Source: Boswellia sacra
Taxonomy: Eukaryota > Streptophyta > Magnoliopsida > Sapindales > Burseraceae
Length of the DNA stretch: 64,000 nucleotides
Assembly (NCBI GenBank): GCA_013180625.2
Contig: SNVD02002490.1
Span: 100,044-164,043, forward strand
Direction: 5' to 3'
Shown here: positions 26,896-37,259 of the stretch, in pieces
Numbering within the stretch: the stretch's first letter is position 1
How the letters are laid out: each line of letters opens with the position of its first letter
Translations under genes and position numbers: made by a program
The notes under the pieces: model-generated
Told to the model about the DNA's origin: nothing
Databases searched by the model: none
What the model saw: only the letters and a program-made list of their open reading frames with translations

Positions 26896-26916
26896 ACATA
26901 TACATACATACATACA

Positions 26917-26974
<58 letters not shown>
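26896..26974. repeat. (ACAT)n followed by (TA)n microsatellite
   Basis: Some twelve ACAT units run into a TA repeat that directly abuts the 5' LTR of copia-2. The TA repeat resumes at 40403, right after the 3' LTR, so copia-2 inserted into this microsatellite. Confidence 0.9.
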
Positions 26975-26975
<1 letters not shown>

Positions 26976-27171
26976 GTTGGAAATAAACTTTATTTGTCTT
27001 AGGATTTAAGTTTTGTTTAGGAATTAAAATTAAGTTCAAGTAGAATTAGGATTTACATTCATATAAGAATTAGAATTACCATGAGTTTGTTTAAGTGTGT
27101 GTGGAATTTAAAATTCAAGGAATAAAAAATGAAGAGTGAGTTTTCAAAATTCTTGTGTATTAATATCAAAT
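26975..27171 (+). repeat. 5' LTR of copia-2
   Basis: Starts TGTTGGAAATAAAC and ends near ATATCAAATA just before the primer-binding site. Compared with the 3' LTR it lacks 27 bp after ACCATGAG, a stretch that in the 3' LTR contains TATATAAG. Confidence 0.88.
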
Positions 27172-27175
27172 AAAG

Positions 27176-27188
27176 TGGTATCAGAGCC
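27176..27188 (+). other. Primer-binding site (initiator tRNA-Met) of copia-2
   Basis: TGGTATCAGAGCC, the standard copia primer site complementary to the 3' end of initiator methionine tRNA, lies four bases after the LTR. Confidence 0.92.
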
Positions 27189-27737
27189 AGAGCCACAAAA
27201 AGGTGAAGGACGAAGGAAGCCCACACCATCAGCAGCTAAAGTTCGCCGTCAGTATCGTTGGAAAGCTGCCAAAAAATCATCGGAAAGTCACCGGAAAATT
27301 GTTGACTGGCAAGTGAGATCTCACCTCCACCATCATCGGACAGATCGGACAGCGATCTGCAAGTTTCCCTTTTTGGCTGACATCAAATTCTGGCTAGAAT
27401 ACATTGGAAACACAAAAACAAGTTGTGAAAAAGGTTTTCACCGTGAAAGTCATCGGAAACTGGCAAGTGAATCGACATCATCCATCTAGTTCGACTCAGA
27501 ATCAGCCGATCTACAATCTTCAAGAAGAGTGATCGTGCTTGGACGCCGGAAAACAGTCCGTTCGTGACTTGGGTGAAAAATATCAATCGGCCCCCTAAGA
27601 TATAAATTATCAGTCGACCCCCTGTTCAAAAAATATCCACTGGCCCCCTGATATAGAAAATATCAGTCTGCCCCCTGGATGTTGACAAATATCAGTAAGC
27701 CCCCCAAAGCTAAAAATACTCAATTTTAATCCTCTGT

Positions 27738-30700
27738 GTGCAGAATTTGTTTGTCATGATTGACTCCTATAATAGCATTGGCAATATGACTTCAATTACA
27801 ATTCCAAAATTGAAAGCAAATAGATATGAAATATGGCGTATAAGGATGAAATCAATCCTTGGAGCGAATGGTGTTTGGGAAATTATTGAAAAAGGCTTTG
27901 ATAAGCCACAAAATATTGAAGCATTGTCTCAACAACAAAAGAGTGATTTTGAAAAAAGATATCAACAAAATGAGAAGGCTCGCTACTTCATTCAAGAAGT
28001 ACTAGATAATATTGAAATTGAAAAATATGGAGATATGGAATCTGCTAAAGAATTATGGGAAAAGCTTGAAAAATCTCATGGAGGACAAGAAAAAGTCAAA
28101 AAGGTGCGTCTACAAACTTTAAGAGGTGAGTTTGAATTGTTACATATGAAGGAAAGTGAGTCTATCTCTGATTACTTTTCAAGAGTTTTGACTGTCTCAA
28201 ATCAATTGAGAAGAAATGATGAGAAAATAGAAGATACAAGAATTATAGAAAAGATACTTCGCTCTTTGGATTCATCATTTACCATAGTTCAAATTCTTGA
28301 ACAATGTGACAAATTGGAAGGAATGACAGTTGACGAACTTGAAGGTACATTACAAGCACGTGAAGAGAAATACAAAAAACAAAGTGTTTCAGAACAACTC
28401 CTTAAAACACAAATTAAGGAGAAGGAAGAAAGTCATGAAAGAAGTCAACGTGGTAGAGGTCAAGGCCGATGACAAGGCCGAGGTATGAATCAAGGTCGTG
28501 GACAAGGTGGGAATAACAATTCCACTACCAACAACGATAATGATCGAGGAGAAAATTCTACAAGAGGACGTGGAAGAGGAAACTCAAATTCAAGATATGG
28601 GAGGTCACAAGTCCAATGTTATACTTGTTAGAAGTATGGACATTATGCGGGTGAGTGTAAGGCTCACATTCAATGCTTTAATTGCCAAAAACATGGGCAT
28701 TATGCATCTGAATGTAGAGTACCTAAAAAAGTTGAAGAAAAAACAAATTATGTGGAAGAAAAAATCAAAGAAAGTGGTAGCTTACTACTGGTTCGTAAAG
28801 ACAAAGATGAAAGTCAAGAAAATACATGGTATCTTGACACTGGAGCTAGCAACCGCATGTGTGAAAAAAGAAATTTGTTTGCAGATTTGAATGAATCTGT
28901 TAGTGGGAAAGTCTCATTTGGTGATGATTCAAAAATTTCAGTAAAGGGTAAAGGTAACATTCTTATCCGCATGAAGAATGAAAGACATCAATTTATATTC
29001 AATGTTTATTATGTGCCAAACATGAAGAACAATATCTTAAGTTTGGGGCAACTTTTGGAAAAGGGATATGACATCTACATGAAAGATAATAGTATCTCCA
29101 TAAGAGACAACAAAAAGAATTTTATAGCCAAAATTCCTATGTCTGAAAATAAGATGTTCTTGCTTAATATCCAAAATGATATTGCCAAATATCTTAAAGC
29201 ATGCTATAGGAATAAGTCATGGCTTTGGCATCTTCGATTTGGACATCTTAATTTTGAAGGACTGGAATTATTGTCAAAGAAGCATATGGTGAGAGGATTA
29301 CCTTACGTCAATCATCCAAATCAACTATGTGAAGGTTGCTTACTTGGAAAACAATTTAGAAAATCTTTTCCAAAAGAGTCATACTCAAGAGCTCAAAAGC
29401 CACTTGAGCTTATACATGCAGATGTATGCGGTCCAATCAAGCCAAGCTCGTTTGGTAATAACTACTATTTCTTCCTTCTCATAGATGACTTTTTAAGGAA
29501 GACATGGGTGTACTTTCTAAAGCAAAAGTAAGAAGTTTTTGGGGTTTTTAAGAAATTCAAAGCAATAGTTGAAAAAGAAAGTGTCATCAAATTAAAGCCA
29601 TGCAAACTGATCGAGGAGGAGAATTTACATCCAAAGAATTCCATGAATATTGTCAGACAAATGGATTCCTAACTGTTCCTAGATCACCCTAACAAAATGG
29701 AGTTGTAGAGAGAAAGAATAGAACTATTCTTGACATGGCACGAAGCATGCTTAAGAGTAAAGGAATGCCAAAAGAGTTTTGGGTAGAAGCTGTAGCATGT
29801 GCAGTGTATCTATCCAACAGATCACCAACAAAAAGTGTGCAAGGAAAAACACTTCAAGAAGCTTGGAGTAAGAGAAATCCTGGAATTGCTCATTTGCGAG
29901 TATTTAGAAGTGTGGCATATGTGCATGTGCCAGATGAGAGGAGAACTAAGCTAGATGACAAGAGTGAGAAATTAATTTTTGTCGGATATGAATCAAGCTC
30001 TAAAGGTTACAAATTATACAATCCAAAGACAAAAAAGATTGTGATTAGTCGAGATGTGCAGTTTGATTAAGAAATCGCTTGGGATTGGAATATACCTAAT
30101 GACGATTATAGTTTCCTTCCTTATATTGATGAGGAAGATGAAGAACGAGTCATGGAGATAGAACAAGAGAGTGACACACTCCCCTCTTCACCAAATTCAC
30201 ATAGAGAATCTATATCATCTTCATCTAGTGGAAGCTCAAGTGACGGAAGTCCATGTACAAGAAGTCTACAAGAAATCTATGAGGTAACCGAAAGAATTGA
30301 TAATCTAACTCTCTTTTGTCTTTTTGCTGATTGTGAGCCAGTGAACTTTGAAGAAGCAACACAAGAAAAGAAGTGGAGAAAGGCAATGGATGAAGAAATA
30401 AAATCCATTGAAAAGAACAACACGTGGGAACTTGCTTCACTACCACAAGGGCACAAAGCAATTGGTGTCAAATGGGTATACAAAACAAAGAAGAATGCTA
30501 ATGGAGAGATTGAACGCTACAAAGCAAGATTAGTCACAAAGGGCTATAGTCAGAAGGAAGGCATTGACTATGATGAAGTGTTTGCTCCCGTTGCTCGTTT
30601 GGAAACAATAAGGTTGATTATCTCAATGGCAGCTCAAAATAAATGGAAGATTTTTCAAATGGATGTGAAATCCGCCTTTCTAAATGGAATTCTTGAAGAG

Positions 30701-31856
30701 AAAGTTTATATTCAACAACCATTGGGTTATGTAGTTAAAGGTCAAGAAGACAAAGTTTTGAAATTGAAGAAAGCTCTTTATGGGTTAAAGCAAGCGCCAA
30801 GAGCATGGAATAGTCGAATTGACAAATACCTTCAAGAAACGGGCTTCACTAAATGTCCCTATGAACATGCTCTCTACATCAAGATCAAAGATGGAAATAT
30901 CTTGATTATGTGTTTATACGTGGATGATTTGATCTTTACGGGGAATAATGTCAATATGTTCCAAGAATTCAAAAAGGCAATGGCAAAAGAGTTTGAGATG
31001 ACTGATATTGGGCTTATGGCATACTATCTTGGGATTGAAGTTAAACAACAAGAAGATGGTATTTTTATTTCTCAAGAAGGGTATACAAGAAAGATCTTGA
31101 AGAATTTCAAGATGGATGATAGCAATCCCGTGAATACACCAGTAGAATGTGGAATTAAACTATCCAAGAATGAAGAAGGAGAAAACATTGATCCAACACT
31201 ATTCAAGAGCTTAGTTGAAAGCTTGCGGTATTTGGCATGTACGAGACCAGAAATTCTCTATGCAGTTGGTCTAGTAAGTCGCTTCATGGAGAATCCAACT
31301 ACTACATATTTCAAAACCGCTAAAAGAATCCTTCACTATCTTAAAGGTATTATTGATTTCGGTTTGTATTATTCGGTCTCTGATAATTACAAACTTATTG
31401 GATATTGTGATAACAACTGGGCTGGAGATATTGATGATAGAAAGAGTACTATTGGTTGTGTTTTCTTCATAGGTGATACTTCGTTTACTTTGGTGTCAAA
31501 TAAACAATCGATAGTTACATTGTCAACTTGTGAAGCCGAGTATGTTGCTGCTACTACATGTGAGTGTTATATAATTTGGTTGAGAAGTTTGTTGAAACAA
31601 GAAGAGCCAACGAAGATTTTTGTTGATAACAAGTCAGCAATAGCACTAGCAAAGAATCCAATGTTCCATGATTGAAGCAAGCACATTGATACTCGTTACC
31701 ATTATATACGAGATTGCGTCACAAGAGGAGAAGTGAAAGTGGAGTACGTAAAGTCATAAGATCAAGTTGCAGACATATTCACCAAGCCACTCAAGCATAA
31801 AAACTTCATTAGAATTAGAGATTCACTTGGTGTAACAAATCAAGTTTTTGGGGGGG
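27738..31856 (+). pseudogene. Degenerate gag-pol polyprotein of copia-2
   Basis: Domains in order: gag from about 27738 (YEIWRIRMKSILGANGVW), RG-rich stretch, two zinc knuckles near 28617-28715, protease DTGAS at about 28834, integrase with the HLRFGH zinc block, LIHADVCGPI and RTKLDDKSEK, then reverse transcriptase ([23 protein letters not shown] at about 30919) and RNase H ([33 protein letters not shown]). Stops interrupt it at 28470, 28629, 29529, 29690, 30068, 31673 and 31757. A frame change lies between 29530 and 29690, inside the integrase. The longest intact piece is the 507-codon RT-RNase H part. No functional product is expected. Confidence 0.93.
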
Positions 31857-31871
31857 GGGGGGGGGGGGGGG
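31850..31871 (+). repeat. G22 homopolymer at the polypurine tract of copia-2
   Basis: Twenty-two consecutive G, followed by TGCAGGGG and the 3' LTR start at 31880. The location is that of the plus-strand primer, so the tract seems to have expanded there. Length may be affected by sequencing error. Confidence 0.85.
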
Positions 31872-31879
31872 TGCAGGGG

Positions 31880-32001
31880 TTTTGGAAATAAACTTTATTT
31901 GTCTTAGGATTTAAGTTTTGTTTAGGAATTAAAATTAAGTTCAAGTAGAATTAGGATTTACATTCATAAAAGAATTAGAATTACTATGAGTATTATATAA
32001 G
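31880..32001 (+). repeat. 3' LTR of copia-2, left part
   Basis: Matches the first ~110 bp of the 5' LTR, then continues TATTATATAAG up to the CACTA insertion. The last three bases AAG are the target-site duplication. Confidence 0.9.
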
Positions 32002-32014
32002 CACTACAAGAAAT
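32002..32014 (+). repeat. CACTA left terminal inverted repeat
   Basis: CACTACAAGAAAT, directly after the AAG duplication. Confidence 0.92.
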
Positions 32015-32019
32015 ATTAC

Positions 32020-32210
32020 TTTTCACAACATTAATTTACAACATTTTTAATGAAGATGTTGTAAAAGAAAATTAGCCAACATCATGTCCCAGTAATTACA
32101 GTGTGTGGCTAATATAGTGTTGTGTAAAGTGAAATAGAAATAGTTTCACAGCATTTTTTAATTGCTGTGACTTTTATATAAAGCTTACAACAGTAAAAGC
32201 AATATTTTGG
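32020..32210. repeat. CACTA left subterminal repeat region
   Basis: Several short direct and inverted copies of ACAACATTTTTAA / GATGTTGTAAAA / ACAGCATTTTTTAATTGCTGT. In this superfamily such motifs are transposase-binding sites. Confidence 0.75.
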
Positions 32211-32755
32211 TTTAAAAAAATTAAATGAAAATTTTTTATTTTCCAAGGTTTGCCTAAAAATTAGGCGGGAATCCAAAGTATACAGCTTAAAGCATTCCGT
32301 TTTGGCCAGGAAAAAATAAAGTTAAAAAAAAATTCATGATGACATTTCTTTTTCACGGGTTTGCCTTAAGAAATTACCCGCATTATTCTTTTATTCTTTC
32401 CTAATGAATTGACTGATATTTCAGCCCTAATCCCTCTTGATCCCTCCATCGTTTTGTCCCTCTCAATCACTCTCAGTCACAAAATTGGGGAAGTCAAGAA
32501 GCCCAACATTCTTTGCATTTCTTTGCCACTCAAAAGAACTCCGTCCCAGCTCATTCAGTTGTATCTCTCTCTAAACAAGCAAGTCTTCTTCATTCTCCAT
32601 TTGGTGCCTCTTCCATCATCGGTATGTCCTTTGTTTCTTTTAATTAATTATTTTTTATTTCCAATATGAAATTTTAATTGTATCATCGGTATGTCCTCTC
32701 TTTGCTTGATTTTAATCACATACTCAAATTAATAAAATTCTCTGTAACTAAAAGA

Positions 32756-32786
<31 letters not shown>

Positions 32787-33215
32787 ATGAGAGAAGCTGG
32801 TGATGATAATTGCAACATGGACCAGACAAATCTAGGCTTTTGGAACCATAAACCATATACAAATAGAGCATATAATAAATGTAGAAAACACACATAGCTC
32901 TGAAAGTTTAAATTTATCAAATACAGATCCTAGTTCTAGGTCCTCTGGGAGACTTGTAGAGAGGATACATCAATCATCCCAAGAAATCCAAGAATTTGAG
33001 TCTAGAAAAATATATACATTTGCAATGAGAGAAGCTGGTGATGCATCATTGCCAATTGAGAGAGAAATTAGGGCCGTTGGTTATGCGGAAAGTTGACTAA
33101 TTTGGTTATATATTTGACTATATATAATTGAGTGATGCATCATTGCCAATGAGAAAAGTTGCCGGTGAATTGTCTAAAATATGACTAATTTGGTTATATA
33201 TTTGACTATATATAT
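32756..33215. repeat. TA microsatellite and local duplications inside the CACTA
   Basis: A (TA)n run (32756-32783) is followed by GCAATGAGAGAAGCTGGTGA, which recurs near 33020. The block GATGCATCATTGCCAAT and ACTAATTTGGTTATATATTTG also each occur twice. Non-coding. Confidence 0.75.
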
Positions 33216-34422
33216 TTGTGAAACTTTACAATAATAAATATAACATAGGAAAGAATTTTGATTGTGACATCCTTTCTCATTTCATCTTTAAATGAATTTT
33301 CATGTTTGAACAGATTGCATGTCAACTTGAGGTAGTGAATAACATAAAGGAGCCTCTCAAATTGTTCTTTAACAAGGTAAAGTTTAGCCTTCATTTCACT
33401 TTAGCTTTACTTTCTATGTAAACTTTGGCAGGTTTTCTCACATGTTTTCAAGAGACATCACGCATTGTTATTTCCCTTTTCCTATTATTATATTGAAGCC
33501 TTAAGTTGGTCCCATGTCAACAACAAAGTAACATAATTAATAAATTACCCATATAGCATATTTAAGTATTTACTTGCAATTCCCTTTATAGTTAGATTAC
33601 GCATGTCAAATTTAGGTCATAACAATGATTGCACCAACATGTAGACATTTCACATTACTTCTGTATTGGTCCAAAGCATGTTTACAAAATTAGGCCATAA
33701 CAATGATTGCACCAACATTTAGACATTTCACATTATGAAAACTTTAATTCTACTTTAACTATTTTCAAACAAAATTATTGATAAAAAACAAAATATTGAA
33801 ATTTAATAATACGGGCCGAAAAGTATACTCCAAGTCAACAAATATAGGCCACAAAGTCTAATATTAGATTACTTTATTGTATATATGAAGTCAATAAATG
33901 TAGGCCACAAAGTCTTAAATTATTATATTTTTGTTGCAATCTACACTTTAAAGTAAAAGGCAAAAGTCTTGTTAATTTTAATACGCAAGATACATATATA
34001 AAATTTAAAAATAAATAGCATGTAAGGAATGTTTTATGAAATATCAGGGGTGTCAATGAAAAATTTTCAGGGGTGATTATGAAAAATTTTAATATATTAA
34101 AAATTAACGTAATTTTACTAAACAATATAAACAAAATAATCTCCAGAACCTAACCTAAAACCTAAACTAAGTCATCTCTCTTGTTCTCTCTAGCGCCGCA
34201 GCAGATCCTTGTGACTTGTCGATTCCAGCCTCGCCGACTCCGACAGCCCCGCGAGACACCGACTCTAGCAGCCCCGCTACTCGCCAAATCCAACAAGTCC
34301 TTCCAAAAAGGGTAAACTCAAAAGGAAGTAGAGAACACTTCCTAAAAGGGTCGAAGCTTGCAGATCAAAGAGAAGAACGAACTCAACATATTTTCGGTAA
34401 TATCTTTCCTCTTCTCTTTGCT

Positions 34423-34965
34423 ATGGATAATGAAAACTTTCTTTCAGCCCTTCAAAAACGCTTTCCCTCACTCCCTCAAAATGCTCTGGTAAAAATCTAT
34501 AAAGCACGATTTAACAGACTTAGGATGTTGATGATTAAGAAAATGCCTGTGGACATCCGCTGGTTAATCGAAGCTAAGGTTAGATTAGCTGGCGAATATG
34601 AAATTGATTTTACAGCATACATGCCTGGTTTAGGAAAAAGCACTCTCGCCAAAAAGCGACGTGCTAAAAGGTTACAAGTTTGTTATAGGTGTGCTAGATG
34701 GAATTGTAATAAAAAATGTCGTTCTTTAGGATTTGTGTCTAAAAATAGGGAAGATAAGTTGCAGTTCATCAAGGATGGACTGAGTAAAGAATCGTTAGAT
34801 AATATCTTAATAACTCTTGAGAATCATTCTTGTGGATTAGTGCAAAGAGAACTGATGAAATTGTGGACACAATTCCGAACGAAATATCAACAATATAGTC
34901 TAGGAAATCTAACTCTAAATGATCCTGTTTGCCAGTTTGCAAGAAAACTGGATGGAAAGATGTAA
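34423..34965 (+). CDS. 180-aa Cys-rich basic protein of unknown origin, weakly like plant flexivirus nucleic-acid-binding proteins
   Basis: Single open exon from an ATG (MDNENFLSAL) to a TAA; the frame is open further upstream (to about 34216) but without ATG. Residues 77-83 form a basic patch (KKRRAKR), followed by a cluster C87-x2-C90-x4-C95-x3-C99 and then FIKDGL. A basic stretch directly before a C-x2-C finger and a short amphipathic segment resembles the cysteine-rich nucleic-acid-binding proteins of carlavirus-like flexiviruses (Viral_NABP type). The cysteine spacing is not identical and no search was possible. I know no plant zinc finger of this form. The C-terminal ~45 residues add two more Cys. 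It lies 540 bp upstream of the LOG pseudogene, same strand, inside the CACTA. Open over 180 codons in an element full of decay. Confidence 0.55.
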   Translation: MDNENFLSALQKRFPSLPQNALVKIYKARFNRLRMLMIKKMPVDIRWLIEAKVRLAGEYEIDFTAYMPGLGKSTLAKKRRAKRLQVCYRCARWNCNKKCRSLGFVSKNREDKLQFIKDGLSKESLDNILITLENHSCGLVQRELMKLWTQFRTKYQQYSLGNLTLNDPVCQFARKLDGKM

Positions 34966-35127
34966 GCCACAATTTTTCGTGAATTTTTCATATTGTTGTT
35001 TCTCTCTTAAGTTTTTTTTTATCACTATTTTTTTTCTTTATTCTTTCTTCTTTCCTCATTGTTTATCATGTTATTATTGTTATTTAGTCATTTTTGATTG
35101 TGTATCTTTTAGTTTTGACAAACCACG

Positions 35128-35365
35128 TAGCGTTTCATAAATTCAAAGTAGGAGATAAGTCAAACTTTTCATGCTTCACGTGGAAGACAAGTGTGGCGGT
35201 TTTGTCAAACCCCGCCGAAAGTATATTTCCATTTTTCATGCTTCACGTAGGAGAAAAGTGTGTAGGTTTTGTCAAACCCCGCCGAAAGCATATCTCATTT
35301 TTTCAAATCTTGGGGCGATAAATTTGCATTGAGCAAACCCCACCGAAATTATGTCCCCATGTGTC
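35128..35365 (+). repeat. Three ~75-bp imperfect tandem repeats
   Basis: Two copies of GGTTTTGTCAAACCCCGCCG at about 35199 and 35265, each preceded by CATGCTTCACGT, with a diverged third copy (GAGCAAACCCCACCGAAATT) near 35330. They lie between the Cys-rich ORF and the LOG pseudogene. Function unknown. Confidence 0.8.
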
Positions 35366-35499
35366 AAATTTGAGAGTTTTACGTGTGTATATATCCATTT
35401 TGCATATTTTCAAATGTCATTTTATAACCTGTCTTGCACTTGAATAGCATAATACTTAACGTGCATCATTGTCTTACACAAGATTAGAACACTTGTAGA

Positions 35500-36150
35500 A
35501 GTGGAGAAAATACCAATTCGACGATTCTGCAATATATGCGTATTTTACGGATCGCAATTTGGTAAAGATGGAGAGTTTACAACAGCAGCTCTTGATCTTG
35601 GTAGGACATTAGCTGAGAGGGGTATTCATTTGATTTATGGAGGGGTAGTTTTGGGTTAATGGGGTATGTGTCAACAGCTGCATCCCTAGGAGGGAGCAAA
35701 GTTCTCGGCATTATCCCTAAACCATTAGCTGTTCGAGATATTGTAGGCAACACAATCGGGGAAGAGTTACAGGTCTCTAGCATGCATGAGCGTATTGCAC
35801 ATATGGTTGTTAAGTCCGATGCATTTATAGCTTTGCCTGGTGGTTATGGTACATTAGAGGAGATATTTCAAATCACCTCTTGGGCACAGCTAAACATCCA
35901 TCGGAAACCCATTGGTTTGTTAAATGTCAATAATTTTTTTGATGGTTTGTTGTCCTTTCTTGATCAAGCTGTAGAAAAAAAATTCATCTCACCATCAGCG
36001 AGGCAAATACTGGTTACAGATTCAACTGCAGGGGAGTTAATTGACAAATTACAAGAATTCGTCTATTCGCCTGATCCAATAATGACTCGGATAGATTGGT
36101 TTGGAGAAGGCAATAAAAGGCGTAAACTAGATTTAACGCTCCATCTATAA
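35500..36150 (+). pseudogene. LOG: LOG-like cytokinin riboside 5'-monophosphate phosphoribohydrolase, intronless captured copy
   Basis: The translated segment starts about VEKIPIRRFCNICVFYGS and runs to RKLDLTLHL, about 215 codons, close to full family length. LOG signatures are ICVFYGS, LIYGG, GVIPK-like GIIPKPLA, MHERIAHM, the nucleotide-binding signature PGGYGTLEE (about 35835) and KPIGLLNV. LOG enzymes release active cytokinin bases in the cytosol. Defects: a one-base deletion near 35658, between LIYGG and MGYVSTAASLGG, shifts frame; the usual Arg-Lys pair of MH-x-RK reads RI; and no ATG precedes the N-terminus. Plant LOG genes have several introns, so the single-exon form suggests a copy made from spliced RNA, later picked up by the CACTA. 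An intact start elsewhere cannot be excluded. Confidence 0.85.
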
Positions 36151-37259
36151 TCTCTATCTACTGGTTTGCTTCGTTTTTCTTTGTTTTTTTATTGTGTTTA
36201 TTTGAGATTTTTCATGTCATTTCTTTTGAGATTTTTCAGGTTGTTTCTTTCGTCCCAGGTAATATTTTCTAATCGTGGCTTTTAGAGTGGTGGTTTAAAA
36301 AGTTTAAGTCCTCTTGAAACGCATTATGGATCTCTTTAATCCATAATGGCAGAATAAGGAGGCTAACTTTTAAACATTTTGACCCATTCTAACTGACTTG
36401 TTTTCATTTGCTAACTTGTTGAACTTTGTTATTTTATGAGTAAGTTTAGTTTTATGTAATTTAGAGTTGTTATGCATTTTGTCTTTATCAGTTTCGATTC
36501 AAAAAGAGAAATTTGTGGAAAAAAACTTAGAATGGCAGAATATGAGGTTTCTTGAACCTTTGAAACGCATTCTCTTTAAATAAATCTGTACTTTGTTTAT
36601 TTCATGTTGTTTGAAGTGTCTTATTTCTTATTTTGTTCTTTCATAATAAAGATATATAGGCTGGAAACCTTAAGTCTGCGGGTTACTGGTCCTAAGGATT
36701 GTTGAAATATACAATCTTGACTCAGGTTGAACAACGCCACGTACCTCTTTTCTTGCATTTTATAGGCCAATGATAAGGCAATGATTGAATTAAGAATAAC
36801 TCTTGGAAAATGATAAATGATGCATAGATCTGTGTACTTGAAATGTTTATTGGTTTTTGCTTTGCCTTTGATTCCTTGCACAACATTGAGCACTGAGCCA
36901 TTATCCTTGCACAAGATTTCCTAACCTCAATTGAATTTTTTTTTCAAACAGTTTATCCCTTACCTATGAGCATGTAGATCATTCACGATTACATTTTGAG
37001 ATATGTTCTGGTTTTGGGAAGTTAGAGGAGGTTGGGTTGTGTCATGAGTAATGCAAGTGAGTTTTATTGTGTTTGTAAAAAAGAAAAAAAAGAAAAAAAA
37101 GCAATTTGTACTTATCTTTCACTTACTTAAACAGTGAGGATAATGTGTTGTTTAAGTGTGGGGGAGGGGAAGTGTAGTAAAAAAAACAAAAACAGAAAAA
37201 AGAAAAAAAAGAAAAAAAAGAAGAAAAAGAGATTTATATCATTGAGTGTTCTTAAAAAG
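36151..37259. other. Non-coding part of the CACTA downstream of the LOG copy
   Basis: No gene. Possible 3' flank of the captured LOG, then A/G-rich low-complexity runs (37078-37230) just before the solo LTR. Confidence 0.6.

Larger units (their letters stand above)
23761..26974. other. AT-rich intergenic DNA before copia-2
   Basis: No supportable gene. Contains a segment at 24510-24680 with a homologue at 41675-41850, an AT microsatellite at 26047-26082, a duplicated GAA-rich block at 26360-26785 and an ACAT microsatellite. Confidence 0.6.

Noticed and set aside
32409..32669. 86-aa ORF in the CACTA with a UTR-like start and a GT donor at its end
   Set aside because: It looks like a captured 5' leader, but the peptide has no recognisable similarity and no second exon can be linked.
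34216..34422. N-terminal extension of the Cys-rich ORF
   Set aside because: The frame is open but has no ATG before 34423; the Ser/Pro-rich part could be an untranslated leader or another exon. Not included in the CDS.
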